A stretch of 64,000 nucleotides of DNA from contig OX638356.1 of NCBI GenBank assembly GCA_951813395.1, forward strand, positions 1,281,340 to 1,345,339, in the 5' to 3' direction. Each line of letters starts with the position of its first letter. Positions within the stretch are counted from its first letter, which is position 1. The stretch is from Longimicrobiales bacterium. Lineage in GTDB: Bacteria; Gemmatimonadota; Gemmatimonadetes; Longimicrobiales; Gaopeijiaceae. The notes under the pieces were generated by a model. The model ran no database searches. It was not told the origin of the DNA and worked only from the letters and a program-made list of their open reading frames with translations. This document shows positions 49,184-58,800 of this stretch, in pieces. Both the position numbers and the translations under genes were made by a program.

Positions 49184-49227
49184 GCGAGTCGTCCTTTCCG
49201 CTCGACGCACCCGGGAAGCGACTGGAC

Positions 49228-49264
49228 GCGACAGAATCAGACAAAAACTGTCCGAACCTGTCGC
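49228..49264. repeat. Nested inverted repeat between FAD and Rieske genes
   Basis: GCGACAG (49228-49234) pairs with CTGTCGC (49258-49264); inside, GACA (49240-49243) pairs with TGTC (49249-49252). The 37-base element lies in the 87-base gap between the two coding regions and may be an operator or an attenuator in the transcript. Confidence 0.5.
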
Positions 49265-49270
49265 ATCCCG

Positions 49271-50668
49271 TCAAGCGGGCGCCTTCCTGAAGCGCCAGCC
49301 GTACATGACGCTCCCGTAGTAGTTGAACATCCGCCTCGCCTCGGGATCGTCGAAGGGGTAGTCCGCGCCGAGTTGCCGTGCGGTGACCAGCCCGGTGACG
49401 AGGCAGGTTTCCTGGCTGTTGATCAACGTATGGGCGCCGCAGTGCCACGTGCGCTTCCCGCCCTGAATGAAGCGGAACAGGGGGACGAGCCATGCGACGT
49501 GGCGCACGTCGTGAACGATGTGCTGAAACCACCACTTCCTGATGACCTTCTCTTCTTCGATCCGGCTGATCGGGTTGTAGGTCACCAGGCAGGGCTTGTC
49601 GGACCGGTTCACCCACGGCTGCTGGTTGTGCATGATGTACGTGATTTCGTAGTTGTCCGGCCGGGCGCCGTACTGTTGGATGTGGTTGCTGCGCGTCTCC
49701 AGCGGCTTCACCTCGTTGTCCGGAAGGACCGATGCGTCGGAGTGCACCACCGTGTGGTTGTGGAGCTCGCTTTCGTAGCGTATCGACGAGAGAATGTAGC
49801 GCTCGAGGAGCGTGGGCTTGTCGAGCATCATCAGCGTCTGGTTCGCGTTGCAGGCGAAGATCACCTCGTCGAAGGTCTCGCGAACGCCGTTTTCGTCCTC
49901 GACCACGATGTCGGACGCGCGGCGATACACCTTTCGGACCGGCCGGTCAAGGTGGATCCTGTCCCGGAAGCCGGCCGACAGGCTCCGGTAGATGCGGCGG
50001 GTTCCCCCGTCCCACGTCTGCATCGGCGTCGCCACCTCGATGTCGAAGAACTCCAGGTACCTCGAAAAGAGCGACGCGGGCATGTCGAACACGTTGGTCG
50101 CCATCAGGAAATTGACGAACATCGGCTTCAGGATCTTGTACCTGAACTCCCCGCCCAGCCCGGCCAGGTTGAGGACGGTGCCCATGCTGACGTAGTTGAA
50201 CGGATTCAGCGCGTTCAGCAGCTTCGAGCGCGCGCGGGTCAATCCGCCAAACCAGTGCAGCCGCCGCAGGATTCGCTGGAACCTGGCGATCTCGGCCTGG
50301 AGCTGTCGCCTGATTTCGGAGTCGAAGTCGTGCGCGTATACCTGGCCGCGGTACTTGACGCTATAGCTGAACCTGGTATCGATCAGGTCGATCCCGTGCT
50401 GCCGCATCAGCAGCAGGATGTGGTGGTAGACCGACGGGATGCACGCGGTCACCGAAATGTCGAAGGGGATCGAGCCGCCGTCGTCCTGCGGCATGTCGAC
50501 GGTAATCGCGTTTCCGCCGATCTGCCCGTTGGCCTCGAAAACCTCGAAATCGAATCGGTCCGGGTGCCGATGCAGCGCCCACGCGGCGCCCAGACCCGAG
50601 ACCCCGCCGCCTATGATGGCGATCCGCCGTCGTCCCTTTCGGTTTCCGTTGGTTTCCATGTGTGCCAT
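49271..50668 (-). CDS. FAD-dependent amine-oxidase-fold oxidoreductase
   Basis: A 465-residue flavoprotein. It has the dinucleotide motif IAIIGGGVSGLGAAWAL (about residues 17-33), EVFEANGQIGGNA and the C-terminal YGSVMYGW region. It resembles the COG2907 group of putative NAD/FAD proteins related to amine oxidases and desaturases. Next to the Rieske gene it may form an oxidation step on the same substrate; this is inference. The ATG 50668 is 62 bases from the divergent ATPase gene. Confidence 0.8.
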   Translation of the reverse strand: MAHMETNGNRKGRRRIAIIGGGVSGLGAAWALHRHPDRFDFEVFEANGQIGGNAITVDMPQDDGGSIPFDISVTACIPSVYHHILLLMRQHGIDLIDTRFSYSVKYRGQVYAHDFDSEIRRQLQAEIARFQRILRRLHWFGGLTRARSKLLNALNPFNYVSMGTVLNLAGLGGEFRYKILKPMFVNFLMATNVFDMPASLFSRYLEFFDIEVATPMQTWDGGTRRIYRSLSAGFRDRIHLDRPVRKVYRRASDIVVEDENGVRETFDEVIFACNANQTLMMLDKPTLLERYILSSIRYESELHNHTVVHSDASVLPDNEVKPLETRSNHIQQYGARPDNYEITYIMHNQQPWVNRSDKPCLVTYNPISRIEEEKVIRKWWFQHIVHDVRHVAWLVPLFRFIQGGKRTWHCGAHTLINSQETCLVTGLVTARQLGADYPFDDPEARRMFNYYGSVMYGWRFRKAPA

Positions 50669-50694
50669 CCGTCCACTGAAACTGCTTTTTTTGT

Positions 50695-50729
50695 TTGTCG
50701 GTGGGTAGAAATACCGCTATTTTACCCAT
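50695..50729 (+). promoter_or_regulatory. Promoter with overlapping inverted repeat, leaderless-type
   Basis: TTGTCG (50695-50700), 17 bases, TATTTT (50718-50723), then only 6 bases to ATG 50730: spacing expected for a leaderless message. GGGTAGAAATA (50703-50713) and TATTTTACCC (50718-50727) form an imperfect inverted repeat covering the -10 box, likely an operator. On the - strand TAAAAT (50724-50719) could serve the FAD oxidoreductase gene. Confidence 0.5.
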
Positions 50730-51935
50730 ATGTACTCAAGATATCTGGCTAATGCGCTCACATCCAGCCCACGCAGCGTCCTCTTGCTTGGCCCGAGGCA
50801 GGTCGGCAAGTCCACGCTTCTGGCAACCCTGACACCGGATCTCTCTCTGAATCTGGCAAGCCCGCGGGTCTTTCGCGATTTCGTCGCCTATCCGGAACGC
50901 CTTGAACGCGAACTCAGGGCCGCGCCGCCCGGGATGCGCACGGTGTTTCTGGACGAGGTGCAGCGGGTCCCGGCCCTGCTCGATGTGGTACAGCTTCTGC
51001 TGGACGAGCACCCGGGCCGCTTCCGGTTCCTGCTCTCCGGGTCGAGCGCCCGCAAACTCAGGCGGGGGCGGGCGAACCTCCTGCCGGGAAGGATCCACGT
51101 CCATCATATGCACCCGCTGCTCGCGTGCGAACTGGCCGAGGACTTCGACCTCGACCGTGCGCTCGCGCACGGGACGCTCCCCGGAATCTACGCGGAACCG
51201 GACGATGAGTTGCGTGCCGCGGACCTCCGAAGCTATACGGATACGTATCTGCGCGAGGAGATCCAGGCCGAGGCGCTGGTGCGAAATCTGGGGGGCTTCT
51301 CGCGCCTTCTGGATCTGATGGCCGCCTCCTCGGGCCGGATCCTGAACGTTCAGGCGATGTGCAGGCAGGCCGGACTCGGGTACGAGACCGCGCGCCGCTA
51401 CATCGAGGTCCTGGAAGACACGCTGGTCATGTTCCGCGTTCCGGCCTGGCGCGGCTCCAGCCGTTCAAGCGTGGTCGGGCATCCCCGGCTCTTCTTCTTC
51501 GACATCGGAGTGCGCAACGCCCTCCTGAGGCGGCCGCTCGACGCACCGCTCCCCGACGAGCGCGGAATCCTGCTCGAGCACTTCATCGCATGTGAATTGC
51601 ACCGCCGCCTGCGGACCCTGTGGCCAGAGGCGGCGCTCTTCCACTACCGCACCCGGTCCGGTGTCGAGGTGGACTTCGTGCTCGAAGTGGGGCGCGACCT
51701 ATGGGGAATCGAGGTCAAGGCCGGACGCCGCGTGACCAGAAGGATGCTCCGGGGTCTGTCGTCGCTCGCCTCGCGTAGCGACCGGGTTGCGCGGCGGATT
51801 GTCGTTTTCCTCGGTGACCGGCGCCAAGTGGTCGACGGGGTCGAGGTACTTCCCATGACCGACTTCCTGGCGGAGTTGCCGGACCTGTCTTGCCGGACGC
51901 ACGCTCGGGACTTCGATTCAGCGGGTGGCGGCTGA
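50730..51935 (+). CDS. AAA_14/DUF4143-family ATPase
   Basis: A 401-residue relative of the ATPase at 46.6 kb: Walker A GPRQVGKST (residues 21-29), Walker B VFLDEVQRVP, sensor FLLSGSSARKLRRG, and the C-terminal domain GVEVDFVLEVG...GIEVKAG with the nuclease-like Asp/Glu-x-Lys pattern. It is divergently placed from the FAD oxidoreductase gene. Cellular role not known. Confidence 0.85.
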   Translation: MYSRYLANALTSSPRSVLLLGPRQVGKSTLLATLTPDLSLNLASPRVFRDFVAYPERLERELRAAPPGMRTVFLDEVQRVPALLDVVQLLLDEHPGRFRFLLSGSSARKLRRGRANLLPGRIHVHHMHPLLACELAEDFDLDRALAHGTLPGIYAEPDDELRAADLRSYTDTYLREEIQAEALVRNLGGFSRLLDLMAASSGRILNVQAMCRQAGLGYETARRYIEVLEDTLVMFRVPAWRGSSRSSVVGHPRLFFFDIGVRNALLRRPLDAPLPDERGILLEHFIACELHRRLRTLWPEAALFHYRTRSGVEVDFVLEVGRDLWGIEVKAGRRVTRRMLRGLSSLASRSDRVARRIVVFLGDRRQVVDGVEVLPMTDFLAELPDLSCRTHARDFDSAGGG

Positions 51936-51963
51936 AGTCGACTCCGGTGGGAAGGAACGAGTG

Positions 51964-53016
51964 ATGAAGTTCTTGCGTTGTGCGATGCTGGTGGCGTTTG
52001 CGGTGGCTCTGGCGGCTCCGGTGTTCGGACTTGCCCAGGAGTCCGAGGACGCACAGGGGTTCGATCCGACTCTGGAGGAGTGGCAGGTTCCGTGGGAGGA
52101 GAGCCGGCCGCGCGATCCCTACGTGGCTCCCGACGGGCGGGTCTGGTTTGTCGGACAGCGCTCCCACTATGCCGCCGTCCTCGACCCCGTGACCGGCGAA
52201 TTCAGGAAGTACGACCTTCCCGACGGTGCCGGCCCGCACACGGTGGTGGTGGGCACGGACGGGATGGTCTGGTACACCGGAAACCGGGTGGGGAACATAG
52301 GCCGCATCGATCCCGCAAGCGGCGACATCGAGGTATTCCCGATGCCCGACGAGCGCGCCCGCGACCCGCACACGTTCGCTTTCGACGCCGCGGGCGACCT
52401 CTGGTTCACGGTTCAGGGCGGCAACTTCGTCGGCAAGTTCTGGCGGGAGACGGGCGACGTGCGGCTGGTCGAGATGCCGGACAACCCCGGCGCGCGGGGC
52501 GGATCGACCCGGCCCTACGGCCTCAAGATGGACTCGCGTGACCGGCCCTGGGCGACCCTTTTCGGCACGAACCAGCTGGTCATGGTCGACCCCGAGACCT
52601 TCGAGCCCACCTACTACGAATTGCCCGAGGGCGCCCGGCCCCGGCGGCTGGTCATCGACTCGCGCGACATCGTCTGGTACGTGGACTACGCCCGCGGTTA
52701 CCTGGGTCGCGTGGACCCGGAGACCGGCGAGGTCGCCGAGTGGGCGAATCCAAGCGGCGAGGGTGCCCGCCCGTACGGGGTCGCCATCGACCAGCACGAC
52801 CGCGTCTGGTTTGTCGAAACCGGGGTGCGGCCGAACCGGTTCGTGGGCTTCGACACCCGCCGCGAGGAGTACATCAGCGAGGTGGACGTGGGCAGCGGCG
52901 GAGGCACCATCCGCCACATGTACTTCGATCCCGTGACCGGCACGATCTGGTTTGGCACCGACGTGAACACGGTGGGGCGGGCGGTGCTGCCGCCGCTCAG
53001 GAGGGTCAGCGAGTAG
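51964..53016 (+). CDS. Secreted Vgb-like beta-propeller
   Basis: A 350-residue exported protein with a signal peptide (LVAFAVALAAPVFGLAQ) and propeller repeats of the virginiamycin B lyase-like type: DGRVWFVGQ, VGTDGMVWYTGNRVGNIGRIDPASG, DSRDIVWYVDYARGYLGRVDPETGEV, DQHDRVWFVE. Real streptogramin lyases share this fold, but most such proteins act on other or unknown substrates. The start ATG follows GGAAGGA. The stop lies over a decayed PIN gene on the other strand. Confidence 0.8.
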   Translation: MKFLRCAMLVAFAVALAAPVFGLAQESEDAQGFDPTLEEWQVPWEESRPRDPYVAPDGRVWFVGQRSHYAAVLDPVTGEFRKYDLPDGAGPHTVVVGTDGMVWYTGNRVGNIGRIDPASGDIEVFPMPDERARDPHTFAFDAAGDLWFTVQGGNFVGKFWRETGDVRLVEMPDNPGARGGSTRPYGLKMDSRDRPWATLFGTNQLVMVDPETFEPTYYELPEGARPRRLVIDSRDIVWYVDYARGYLGRVDPETGEVAEWANPSGEGARPYGVAIDQHDRVWFVETGVRPNRFVGFDTRREEYISEVDVGSGGGTIRHMYFDPVTGTIWFGTDVNTVGRAVLPPLRRVSE

Positions 53017-53149
53017 GGGCGAACCCGATCACTTCGACGCCGACCGACCTCGCAGCCCTGGCAAGCTTGCGATCCAATGTGGCAAGGCTGCGCCGGTCCC
53101 GCAGGGCCAGCTCCAGGTATACTGCGTCGTAGGACTGGTATGTTGCTTG
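53006..53149 (-). pseudogene. C-terminal remnant of a PIN-domain toxin gene
   Basis: About 47 codons on the - strand read SYDAVYLELALRDRRSLATLDRKLARAARSVGVEVIG..., the typical last third of a VapC PIN domain (catalytic Asp in SYDA and TLD). The frame continues upstream only with unrelated sequence from the opposite strand of the formamidase gene. The N-terminal half and antitoxin are missing, so it is a truncated relic. Confidence 0.6.
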
Positions 53150-53188
53150 AGCCGTGACCAGTCCGAAGGGCAGCAAGGGGGAATCGCC

Positions 53189-54406
53189 ATGTCCATCAAT
53201 CGTTCCGTCCGCAACCCCGAGGTATCGGCGTTGACGAAGATCGCACTCCACTCCTCCCAGGTGACCTGTCTCGCCCTCGCCCTGGCCTGCGCACCATCGG
53301 CCAACCAGGCACCGGAAGACACCGCAACTTCCGATCAGACCAGGATCCAGCCCCCCGAGGCCGACCACTTCGTCCCCTCCACCCCGGAGAACCTGAGCTG
53401 GGGCTGGTTTCCGATCGACCGGGAACCCGTCCTCCGCATGCAGTCCGGCGAGACTGTCCGCGTCAACACGCTGACCCACGTGGGGGCGGGCCAGAACGAG
53501 GAGCCGGTGGCCTACCTGACCGGCCTCGGCATCCCGCGCGACGAGATCCTGGAGGACGTGCTGGACTTCTGGGCCACGCGCGAGGGACGGCCCCGCGAGG
53601 GGCGGAGCGGCCACGTCATCACGGGCCCGATCCACGTCGAGGGCGCCGAGCCGGGGGATGTGCTGGAGATCGAGATTCTCTCGATCGAGACGCGGGTGCC
53701 GTGGGGCGTCAACAGCACGAGCGCCAGGGGCGGCGTGTTCTCGACATCGTATCCCGGCTTTGCGGAGGGCGATCCCGCGCTGGACATTCCGCCCGGCACC
53801 CGCCACGTGATCCGCACGGGCGAGGTCGACGGCGCCCAGGTCGCGTTCTTCTCCGAAGACATCCAGGTGCCGCTCGCGCCGTTCATGGGCATTCTGGCCG
53901 TTGCGCCCGATCCGGTCGTGGGCCAGCCTGGCGTGACGGTCCCCGGCGTTCAGGGGTCGCGCCCGCCCGGCGCCTTCGGAGGCAACCTCGACGTAAAGGA
54001 CCTGAAGGCCGGCACGACGGTCTACCTGCCGGTGTTCCACCCCGGGGCTCTCTTCTATGTCGGAGATCCGCATGGGGCCCAGGGCGACGGTGAAGTCAGC
54101 GGGACGGCCATCGAGCAGTCCTTGACGGGCACGTTCCGGCTCAGGGTGCACAAGGACCGCACCATCGCGGGGCCGAGGGCCGAGAATGGCGACCACTACA
54201 TCCTGATGGGGATCGACCTGGATCTGGACCGGGCCACCCGCCAGGCCGTCTGGGAGGTCGTGGACTTCCTCGTGGAGGAGAAGGGCCTTACGCCGCCCAG
54301 GGCCCTGTCCCTGGCGAGCATCGCGGTTGACTTCCGGATCAGCGAAGTGGTGGACCTCACACAGGTGGTGTCGGGCTACATACCGAAGGGCGTGTTCCTG
54401 CGGTAG
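53189..54406 (+). CDS. Acetamidase/formamidase-family protein, exported
   Basis: A 405-residue protein of the FmdA/AmdA family with the hallmark GDPHGAQGDGEVSGTAIE (near residue 295) and HVITGPIHVEGAEPGDVLEIEI. It carries an N-terminal hydrophobic segment ending LACAPS, so it is probably an exported lipoprotein, unlike the cytoplasmic family members. Relatives hydrolyse short amides. ATG 53189 follows AGGGGGA; a TTG at 53147 is less likely. Confidence 0.82.
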   Translation: MSINRSVRNPEVSALTKIALHSSQVTCLALALACAPSANQAPEDTATSDQTRIQPPEADHFVPSTPENLSWGWFPIDREPVLRMQSGETVRVNTLTHVGAGQNEEPVAYLTGLGIPRDEILEDVLDFWATREGRPREGRSGHVITGPIHVEGAEPGDVLEIEILSIETRVPWGVNSTSARGGVFSTSYPGFAEGDPALDIPPGTRHVIRTGEVDGAQVAFFSEDIQVPLAPFMGILAVAPDPVVGQPGVTVPGVQGSRPPGAFGGNLDVKDLKAGTTVYLPVFHPGALFYVGDPHGAQGDGEVSGTAIEQSLTGTFRLRVHKDRTIAGPRAENGDHYILMGIDLDLDRATRQAVWEVVDFLVEEKGLTPPRALSLASIAVDFRISEVVDLTQVVSGYIPKGVFLR

Positions 54407-54434
54407 AACCGTGCACGTTGCCTGTCGTCGCCCT

Positions 54435-55769
54435 TTACGCCGCCCCGTCGTTGCAGTCCGTCAGGCTGTAGTTCGGGTTGTTGGCCTCGTTGCCCGGAAT
54501 CACCAGCGACAGGTCCGTCCCTCGCTGCAGGTTGTCCTTGTGGTAGGGTCCCCACGGGTACACGGTGTTCGCCGCGCGGCCGTATTGCCGCACGAGGCGC
54601 CTCATGTCGCCCAGACGGTGACCGGTGTTGAACAGCCAGAACGCCCGTTCGCGGAACATCAGGTCCACCCGTGCATCCTGATCGCCAGGGTCGGGCACCG
54701 GATCCATCCCGACCGTACCGCGGGCCGCGTTGATCGTGGCGAGCCATCCCGCGACGTCCCCGGCGTTCAGCTGCGCCTCGGCCTCGATCATCCGCGCCTC
54801 GTTGCCGCTCGCGGTCTCCACCGGCGCCGCCCGGCTCGTGAGCTTGAGATACCGATACATCGGGGTCTCCGAATCGAACCTTGACACGCCCACGTACTCG
54901 GTGGGTACCCGCGGATCGCCCGCGGTCGCGAAGTCGAGGCCGTTGCCGCCCTCGTTGTTCGACACCGAGTAGCGGTCGAGCTCCCAGTTGTCTACGTACA
55001 TGAAGTTCTCTTCGCGGGAAGAGTTCGTGGAGTGGACGGTCTCGTACAGGAAATCCGTGGGTACGGTCGCCACCGCGGAGGAGGCGGCCGCGTAGTTGCC
55101 CTGGTTGAGGAGCGCCCTGCCTCTGAGGACGCGTGCGAAGTTGGCGATTCTCGCGCTGCCGCCCGCAGCCTGGTCGGCCATGTTCAGCCGTTCAATCGCG
55201 CGATCCATGATCTGGTCGGTGCTCAGCGGCGAGCCGTACTCGATTTCGGGCTCGGTTCTGCTGAAGGGCACCGCCCCGCAGTAGGCCTCGCCCATGAGGA
55301 TGTGCACGGCCGCCGAGACGGCGTACAGCTCGCCGATGCGCGGATCGGCGCCGCCCGAGACCTCCTGCAACAGTGACGCCGCATCCTCGGCGGAGACCCG
55401 CGCCACATGCAGGTTCTGGTACATCTGGTCCCAAGAGGCGTTCTGGGGGTCCATCTCCCGCAGGTCCATGGCCCGGATCAGCGGCGGTGTTCCCCCGAAT
55501 GCGAACTCGTCGCTGAACCATCCCGTCGCCTGCACCAGGCCCAGGGCCGAGCCGGGACCACCCGCGGCCCCATCCTTCGCGAGCGCGAACTCGCCGATGG
55601 CTCCGTTGTACAGCGCCGAGGCGCCTTGCAGCGTCCGGAGCTGGTCGGGCTCGATGATGTCCGGATCCTGTACGTCGAGAATGGTGTCGCAGGCGGGGAG
55701 TGCCGCGATCAGAGTGACCATCGCGATCAGCCGGCCTTTTTCGTGTCGTTGTCTTCCATTCCTGCTCAT
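54435..55769 (-). CDS. SusD/RagB-family outer membrane lipoprotein
   Basis: A 444-residue surface lipoprotein: AALPAC lipobox then DTILDVQDPD, a standard SusD start. Helical TPR-like body with AVSAAVHILMGEAYCGAVPFSRTEPE and RERAFWLFNTGHRLGDMRRLVRQYGR, both SusD hallmarks. It captures the nutrient over the SusC pore encoded just upstream. ATG 55769 follows AGAGGA. Ligand unknown. Confidence 0.87.
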   Translation of the reverse strand: MSRNGRQRHEKGRLIAMVTLIAALPACDTILDVQDPDIIEPDQLRTLQGASALYNGAIGEFALAKDGAAGGPGSALGLVQATGWFSDEFAFGGTPPLIRAMDLREMDPQNASWDQMYQNLHVARVSAEDAASLLQEVSGGADPRIGELYAVSAAVHILMGEAYCGAVPFSRTEPEIEYGSPLSTDQIMDRAIERLNMADQAAGGSARIANFARVLRGRALLNQGNYAAASSAVATVPTDFLYETVHSTNSSREENFMYVDNWELDRYSVSNNEGGNGLDFATAGDPRVPTEYVGVSRFDSETPMYRYLKLTSRAAPVETASGNEARMIEAEAQLNAGDVAGWLATINAARGTVGMDPVPDPGDQDARVDLMFRERAFWLFNTGHRLGDMRRLVRQYGRAANTVYPWGPYHKDNLQRGTDLSLVIPGNEANNPNYSLTDCNDGAA

Positions 55770-55805
55770 GTCCGTTGTCCTCTCTGGAGTCGTGGCTGCC
55801 ATGGG

Positions 55806-58800
55806 TCAGTAACCGAGGTTGACTCGGAGCATGAACGTTCTCAGCTGGCCCGCCTGCACGAAGTTGTAGTTGGGTCCGTCCGTGCTTGCGCCGGAAGTGT
55901 TCACCTCCGGGTCCCAGCTGGTGAAGTTGGTGAAGGTGTACAGGTTGCGTCCGGTGAGAATGATCGATGCCGTTCTGGCGCCGATCCGATCCGCCCACGT
56001 GCTCGGCGTGTTGAGCCGGATGTGGGCCTCGCGGATCTTGACGAACGAGGCGTCCTCGGCGTACGCGCCGAAGGCCCGCGCACCGGCGACCGCCCTGGCC
56101 TGCGCTTCCAGTGGCGCGCCGGGGTCGTTGAGATCGCGGCAATTCTGCACGAACGCGCACTGGAAGAGGGTGTTCACGTTGTGGGAGACGTATCCTCCCT
56201 GATAGTCGGCCAGGCCACCGATCACGACGCGGTCGTTCCAGAGCGACAGGCTGGTGGCGAGCTGCAGGTTCCGGGTCGGGATCGTGCTGCCGTTGAACAC
56301 GGCGGTGTCCGACACGACGACTTCGCTCGGGACGATGATGCCGTCCCCGTTCGCGTCCTCCCACGACTCGAGCCTCGGCCACCAGAGACCGTAGAGCGGG
56401 AACCCGACGGCCTGCTTGTAGCCGAATCCCTGGAGGGGCGTCACGCCCTCGCCGAGTTCGAGCAGCTCGTTCGAGTTCCTGGCGCCGGTGATCCCGACGC
56501 TCCAGTTCAGGTCCTCGCTCTCGATGATGCGGGCGTTGAGGCTGATCTCGACCCCCTGGTTCATGACCTCGCCCAGGTTCTCGACGCGGGTCTGGGTCGC
56601 GCCCAGCGATCCGGGCAGTTCGCGGTTCACCAGCGCGTCCGTTGTGCTCTTGTGGTAGTAGGTGAACTGGACATCCACGCGGTTGTCGAGGCCTGTGGCG
56701 TCGAACCCGACCTCGTATTCGCTGGAGCGCTCGGGGCGGAGTTCGATGTTGCCGAGGCCGCCGATGGTCACCGAAGGCTGGGAGGCGGACTGATCGCCGA
56801 CGAGAATCGAGCTTGTCACCGGCAGGAGGTATCGCAGCGCCGCGTTCGCGTCGGGTTGCAGGCCCGACTGGCCGAAGGCGCCGCGCAGGCGGAGTGAACT
56901 GATCCAGGAGGCGCCCGGGTCGTCGACCGCGATGAACGACACGGAAGCCTTGGGGTACCAGGCCGCCTCGTAGCCTTCGCCGAACGCGCTGTTCTGGTCG
57001 ACGCGCATGGCGCCGATTACGTAAAGCCGATCGTTCCAGCCCAGCTGTTGTTCGATATAGGAGCCCACGGTCTTGGTCTCGACGGTGATCTCGCCCGAGT
57101 TCTTCGTGGCGCCCGCGTCGATGGACTGGCCACCCGGCGGGAAGACGGCCGCCGAGTTGAGGGTGCCCTCGAGGAGATCCTCGTTGTACTGGGCTCCGAC
57201 GGAGGTCCGTGAGCTGATCCGGTCGGTGAAATCGAAGTTCGCGCTGCTGCCCAGGTCCACCGAGTACTTGTACTGGGTGAAGGAGTCGATGGCGCGGATC
57301 CCCTGGCGCTGCTGGCCACAGATCGCGCAGCCCTGGCCCGGCGCGTTGAACGACTCGTCGCTGTACCCGGTGTAGTCGAGACCCACCGTGGCGTGCGACG
57401 TGATGTAGTCGGTCGGCCTCCAGTTGAGTCGTCCGCTGTTGATGAACCGGTCGGTTTCGCGCCACACGATGTGGGCGAAGTTCTGATCCGGCGGCGCGAA
57501 GCCGAAGGGGCTTGGCGCGTTCGGGTTCGCGGTGCCGAAGATCGCGGTCCCGTAGATGCCCTCCAGGTTGTCACCCGTCTGCGGCAGGTAGACATCGCTC
57601 TTGACCAGTCCCACGGACACGTTCAGATCCATGTTGTCGCGAACGTCGGCCGTCAGATTGGTCCGAAGGTTGAACTTGGTCAGCACATTCGGCTGTAGCT
57701 GCCTGTCGGGGATCACCGTGGTGCCGCGCTCTTCGTAGAGGAACTCGCGGCTGATCTCGGGCATCTGAACGACGCCGGTCTCGTTCTCGAACTCGGCGGA
57801 CACGAAGTACCGGACGGTGTTCCCACCGCTCACCTGCGCGCCGAACTGCTGCCGGTGACCGTTCTTGATAGGCGAGTATTCGGGCTCGGTGAGCAGGTTG
57901 CGCGTATGCAGCTGCTGGATCGTGCACTGTCCCATTGCCTGCTGCATGGGAAGGCAGGGCCTCGTGGCTCCATCGGGGGCACGCCCCTCGGAGTAGTAGA
58001 TCCCGGGGTACTCCGCCGGATCCTGGCTCAGCCCCTGTTCGACCCAGATGTTCCAGCGCGGCGGTCCCGCGGTGCCGCGCTTCGTTGTGATCCAGATGAC
58101 GCCGTTGGCGGCCTGCGTCCCGTAGAGCGTTGCCGCCGAAGGGCCCTTGACGATCTCGACGCTCTCGATTTCCTCGGGGTTCAGATCGTTGAAGAACGAC
58201 GGTTCGCCGCCACCGATGTACTGATCCCCGCCGAGCGCGGGTGAGCCGGAGTTGACCCGGATCCCGTCGAGGTATACGAGGGGATCGGGAGACAGGGTCG
58301 CGCTGGAGATGCCGCGGATCCGGATGCGGGCCCCGGTGCCGACCGTGCCGTCCGACGGGATGACCGAAACCCCCGAGGCGCGGCCCTGCAGCAGCTCCTG
58401 GAAGCTGGTCACCGGAGCTACCTCGGTGAGTATGGAGGTTTCGATCTTGGCGACCGCGTTCCCGATCTCCCGGCGGCGCTGCTCCCCGGTGGCGGTGACG
58501 ACGATCTCGTCCATCGACAGCGCGACGAGATCCAGGACGAAGTCGCGCACTGCAGTCCCGCCGGCCTCGACCGTCACGGACTGGGTCACCGAGGCGTACC
58601 CCAGCAGCACCACGGTGATGTCGTGGTCGCCCACCGGCACGTTGTTGAGGAGATAGCGGCCGGATTCGTTGGACAGGACGCCGATGGTCGTGCCCTCGAC
58701 GGCGACCTGGGCTCCGGGAAGGGGTTGACCTCCGCCGTCCTGGACCGTGCCGGTCACCGTGCCCGTCTGGGCCAGAGCCGGTGCGGCCGCGAGAGCGAAA

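Noticed and set aside
53006-54196. 396-codon - strand frame opposite the formamidase gene taken as one protein
   Set aside because: Only the last ~47 codons resemble a PIN domain; the rest is a shadow of the formamidase gene.
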